Part shown: in pieces, positions 59,411 to 64,000 of the stretch
How the letters are laid out: each line of letters starts with the position of its first letter
How positions within the stretch are numbered: the first letter of the stretch is position 1
Translations under genes and position numbers: made by a program
Assembly: GCA_973895155.1 (NCBI GenBank)
Contig: OZ316892.1
Coordinates: 7,936,001 to 8,000,000, forward strand
Direction: 5' to 3'
Length of the DNA stretch: 64,000 nucleotides
Origin: Marsupella aquatica
Lineage: Eukaryota; Marchantiophyta
Notes under the pieces: generated by a model
The model's database searches: none
What the model was told of the DNA's origin: nothing
What the model saw: the letters and a program-made list of their open reading frames with translations, nothing else

Positions 59411-62400
59411 TCAATGGAAAAACCCGTACAACTCAAGATAGCACAAACAGAGATTCCAAGGATTCACAGTGCTGCTCGTGGGTTTGTTCAAAACAATCCT
59501 GAAATAACGGAAAGGTAGGTTCGCAGTGGTTCCATGCACGGGCCATGATGCATACTGCCCTGCTCGACACAGGGTTTGGTCATTTTCAAGACAAAAAATT
59601 TCTGTCCAAATATCGTCATCATTGGACCCCTGCCATTCAGAAAAAGTCATCGTGATTCACGTGAGCATATCACAATGCTTTACACACTGACCAAACTGAC
59701 AACATATGTTCAAGCTGCTCATAAACTTCTATCCAGAATTAGAGACGGCTGTTTAGTGCTTCGAACCTTCTAAGAATTATAAAAGCACTGTCTAACTGTA
59801 CTCAGCCAATAAGAAGCTAACCTGTAAGCTCCACGAACGCATGAAGTTGGTGGAACCATCCTGCCGAACTGTATAATAATTACACATAAGCTGCATGCAA
59901 CTGTGTGTTGTCAGCGCAAGAGATCATTTTACAGAGAAATTGCTCACTGAAGAACATGCGAGATGCTACATTGGATTCTACAAAATATAAGTCCTACTCC
60001 TGGCCTGAACAGATCTTCAAATCCATTGAGGTCACTCTCTCGCACAAACCTATAAGCAGCTAGATTGAACGCTGCATGAAAAGACTAAGACACCCAGTCT
60101 TAAGATGACATCAACGAAAGGTATCAGACCTGATGATTTTGTCCAAGATCGGCTTTCCACCAGGAAGAGATACGGCCGTCTGTGGAGCATGGCCCAGCAA
60201 ACGATGTGTTCTGCGGGGAAAAAGCATCCAAGGAAATGGGATGTTGTGTGGTACTATAAATCAAATAAGCAAATAATTCAAGAAATGTGATAAGAGTCAG
60301 CTGACAAGTATTCAATTCATCTCAAAACATCATAAAAGCGGAACAGACCTGATATTTACGTGACACAATTGCTTTCATATCGGTGAATCGAGAAGGTGGG
60401 CTACTTGCCGATACGAACATTCTCTGAAAATTGAGAGAACGAAATTGGAAAGAGTTGAATATCCAAGGGATACTTATATGACACAGGAACAAAAAGAGCA
60501 CCAGCAAATAGCTGACAGAGAAGAACGAGGTTGAATCATAACGAAAGCCCCAGTGGAGGAAATGGATGGCCGATCGAATAGCAAGGTGTTGTTCTAAGAA
60601 ACTTGACAAACTTTGGAAAGCTGGTTGCCTTAACGAAGTAAATGTGTTGTGGGATGACTCGGGTACAGCCGTAGGACAAGGAAGGCAGCGAAGTGAATTT
60701 GTACTGCATACTATACTGCTGGAAGTCAGTTCTGGTACCAAGGCAGTCCGCTGAAAATATCATTGCACACCGCCGGAACACATCCAGTTTGTTGGTACTG
60801 ACCTTAAAGGGTCAGAAAATACATGAATTTAAACATATGGATGTATCCGCTCGCGCATACCTTGGTCAGAACAGGATTCATCCATGAATGCCGTCCATAC
60901 AATGTCCCAATATGATAGAATACTCCGTTTTGATCACCATCACAGATATATTGTAGCTCTTTGTATGTCGACGGCCTAGGAGTAAATCTCAGAGTGCTTC
61001 TAGGAAATCGCACGAGCCTGCCATGCTTACTGTCCACCGTCGGCAACGTACTGCAAAATCGATTTGGAAGTATTGTAAGCCAGGTTTCCGAGCATGAATC
61101 AAGCAACAGCTTGACATCAGACCTACCAGAACCCTAGCCTCCAAGAAGTTCAACAAAGCTTCGGCTCAAGTGGAGACATCCAATCGTTTTGAAGTATTGT
61201 GCCTACCTCTTTGAAGCAACCAACTCAGAACCATGGCCAAGGTACTCCAGAGCCTCCTCTACCTGAGGTGCAAGTCCAATGGGTTTGGTAAGTTAGTTAT
61301 AACCAAAAGTAATGTTCAAGTCCATTTCCAAGTCGACAGTTATGAACATCGCGTGTGATCAAAATATTTGTACATCGAAGGATGTTCATACACAGTAGAG
61401 ACATTAGTGAGATGAAAACGAAAACAACCCACCAATTCTCGGAGAACCCGAATGCTCCTCGTAAGACAGCTCGCTTGAAGCTGCAAGACAGGTAGCCTAT
61501 ACGGTGAGATCTACAGAACTTGGGAAAATGAAGGCAAAACTGACAAGCACTGCAGCGAGGAAACTCCGAAATATACAATGAGCAAGGTCCAATTACTATG
61601 GATAAATCTGTTATTTTAACAGTTGACCAGAAGCTTCACTGACCTCCTGAAGAACAGCTAGCCATATGAGAGGAAATCGAACACTTGGTAATAAAATTTC
61701 AAGATCCCCCAGCCGATCCGAGAACAAACTCTCATCCATTTTACAATCATGATAAGTACTGGCATCTTTCCAACTTTGTATTCCATCTTTCTTTGCTGCC
61801 CATGCGATAACTGCATCTAGCACTTTCTCTTCTGATGTGACTCGTAAGTGAGGATGCTGCAAAACGACGGTTTATAGAAACTAACTTCAGTTTCAGTGTC
61901 ATTCAAAGGAATTTCAGTGTCTTTACTTCTGGTAAGGAGCTGACATTCAAACTCCTGTGCTGGCGGTTCATCGAAACTATTCAGTCATTTCCTCACCAGA
62001 TTGCCTTCGTTCTTCGAAACTATGAAGATAACAAAACCCATGGTATAGCTGACTGAGGCACTAGAAATCAGATTAACTGATCTCTGATTCTAGAAAGGGA
62101 GATTCATGACAATGCATCCTTGTAAAGTGGATCCGTGCAGTTAATATACTAAATTGTCCAACGGGAGCTACTTCTATTGCCCTTGGTTTTCTAAAGCTAA
62201 GAATGTACCAAGCCATGAAATCTGGACTGATACAATGAAAACACAGACAAACTGGACTCTGATGATTACTACAGTCACAGGTTTACACAAACATATTCTT
62301 GCTATGTATAAAGAAACATTCAATAATCCACAAAATTGTCAAATATCACAGCTTCCAAATGGTAAGCTACTGCATTGCTCCACAAACCTGTAATATTTTT

Positions 62401-63990
62401 GAAAGTGATGACGTCTCCAGCTCGTGGAACTGAAGAGCTGGAAGGGCTGTGCAAAAGTCAAAGTGCTTCGCTACCAACTCCTCACAAATTTCACATAAAG
62501 ACTGGCAAAATGGCATGCTTGCTGCAACTTGCAACACGGCACAAGCGGAATCCTGCAAGTAAAATACTACTCGGTCGTTAAGTAGTCCCGTGCCGACTCT
62601 CCTTACTGCAACCGAACTGAAGCCCAATATGGGTTGGTGCGATTTTTCACCACTACGGAAACTAATCATAGGCCTGCAGTAGAATTGAAAAATCTCTGTT
62701 CAATATTGAAACTCTATCCACTTTTTTATACGACTGCACTTAAAGAATTACTTGCACCCGTGTAACGTACCTTAGTCAGGGACTCCAAGAGATAGCCAAT
62801 GCACTTTTCTTGTAATAAGTGCATTCCAAACTGATCACCCAGGATCAATAAAGGTAGCAATACAGATCCCATGTCCTCTATCCCATCCACTTCGAGATGG
62901 CCTTTGTACATAAAATTGATCATCACCAGGAGTGATTCGAAACCAACATCTTGAATTGAAATAGTGTCCAGCTCACTCTCCCTCATTCCATTGGTAAACA
63001 TCTGAGTTCGTGACAACAACAAGAAAAACCGGCGTCAACTGGCTAATACTAAACGAGGAAGCAATCATCTTACCGTCAAAGCCTTCCATTCAAGAGAAAA
63101 TTCTACGGAGTTTTGGTTGTATCAACACTCAATCCTAGCCATCCACATCCTGAGGGTACATAACGAGCTGGCAAAGTCTTCGCGACGTGCTGTCATTGCA
63201 AAAATCCTACCTTGGCAAACGGCCGGCTCCAAGCACTGAGAATAAGCCTGTGAGCTCGAATCACCTGCTGTTGCCCATCTACAGAAAGCTCAACATCAGC
63301 GTAATCGCCGCTGTCGAACAGTTTACATAGCTTTACTAGGTCAATAGGTAGTTGAGACAGGAAACCTCCTTCTGGGTCTGGCTTTCCCAAAATGTTCTTA
63401 AGCTCTATATCAAGTTTGCGCACTTCTCGAGGATTTTCCTCGACGTCATCGGAATCTCTTCCAATAATCTTTATCAACTCATCATCACACTGTGATACTA
63501 ACACCTCAAGCCCAAAATCTTCCGCCAGCTTTTTCAGATCATACAATTGATTCACATCAACCTGTTACAGATTTAATGCCGAAACAGATTAGATTGTACC
63601 AAAAACTATGGGTAACCGAAAAGAAAGTGAACAGCTCACTAAACCTTGATGCACCACTGAGGAGCTGTGACCTGACCGTGTTCCGCTTAAATCCAGTACA
63701 GTAAAAGTTGTGAAGCACTCAATTGAAGGAACATCTACCTGAGCGTGTCCGGTGTAGATGTACTGAAGAAATGCATGCAGAATATCATAATTCACGTGTG
63801 GCATATGAATCTCTCCCGCAGGTGAAGTACGCATGTCAAAAGACTTCGAGCAGCACAGAGCTAGAAGTAACTTATGAGCTGGTACAATCCGTTTATCAGG
63901 TGCCACAATAAACTGAAGATCAGCGAGTTCCTCGCATTCCAGATAGTGTGAAAAACCTCCATTATCCAGAGGGATCTGAATCCTCGGAGG
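59411..63990 (-). CDS. BTB-BTB-BACK-F5/8C (discoidin) protein, 3' part, At2g30600-like
   Basis: Exons, high to low: 63990-63739, 63561-63211, 63001-62771, 62552-62388, 61856-61644, 61262-61207, 61050-60861, 60423-60349, 60210-60130, 59890-59822, 59629-59411. All junctions are GT-AG, the phases agree, and 633 residues lie in the window. The first BTB domain (LADLQFIVAPDKRIVPAHKL) lies in the first two exons. The second BTB (YADVELSVDGQQQVIRAHRLIL ... LVMINFMYKGHLEV) follows, then BACK (QHPHLRVTSEEKVLDAVIAW) and a discoidin-like domain (YICDGDQNGVFYHIGTLYG, SSWWKADLGQNHQ, LPFRYFRIVL, PWNLCLCYLELYGFF). Plant BTB-BACK proteins often act as substrate adaptors of cullin-3 ubiquitin ligases; that role is inferred. 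The top exon probably starts after TTGCAG at 63991, and the N-terminal ~200 residues lie outside the window. The start shown is therefore partial. Confidence 0.9.
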
Positions 63991-64000
63991 CTGCAAGGGT

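Overview
This window looks like nuclear DNA of a land plant, most probably a liverwort (a Marchantia-like genome). Four observations point that way. Genes are split by GT-AG introns. A nuclear-encoded plastid biotin carboxylase with an N-terminal transit-like extension is present. A plant-type BTB-BACK-F5/8C gene is present. The left third is a cluster of NLR immune-receptor genes whose N-terminal domain is an alpha/beta-hydrolase, the HNL class described from liverworts. Gene density (about one gene per 10-13 kb) would suit a genome of a few hundred Mb. The species assignment is inference. All exon models were read by eye from open frames, splice signals and codon-phase consistency, without any search.

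Layout. 1-3.9 kb: a GC-rich, transposon-like unit with a long gag-like ORF broken by one in-frame TGA. 4.9-28.6 kb: an HNL array made of one intact gene (HNL-B, 8760-15973), one nearly complete pseudogene (HNL-C, 22348-28633) and at least four relics (3' flank at 4.96 kb; HNL-A at 6.0-7.84 kb; a promoter-exon 3 fusion at 18.08 kb; HNL-D at 19.44-20.35 kb). Comparing the copies exposes clean mobile-element insertions: a Helitron in HNL-B intron 4, a SINE-like element in HNL-C intron 4, and a foldback MITE downstream of HNL-B.

31.28-35.85 kb (minus): a complete 15-exon CAC2 gene for plastid biotin carboxylase, lying between two direct copies of a ~0.6-0.8 kb sequence. One of those copies carries a MITE and the other is the matching empty site. 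41.5-48.4 kb (plus): a split gene for an ankyrin-repeat protein of unknown function. 53.26-54.68 kb (plus): an intronless BAHD acyltransferase. 59.41-64.0 kb (minus): the last ten or eleven exons of a BTB-BTB-BACK-discoidin gene resembling Arabidopsis At2g30600, whose 5' end lies outside the window.

The genes do not form a pathway. The most interesting system is the HNL locus. Its intact protein reads as: hydrophobic N-terminal segment, SERAC1-like alpha/beta-hydrolase with a cysteine in the nucleophile elbow (G-H-C-F-G-G), NB-ARC switch, and about twenty LRRs. The surrounding copies show how such receptors are duplicated, converted, broken and invaded by transposons.
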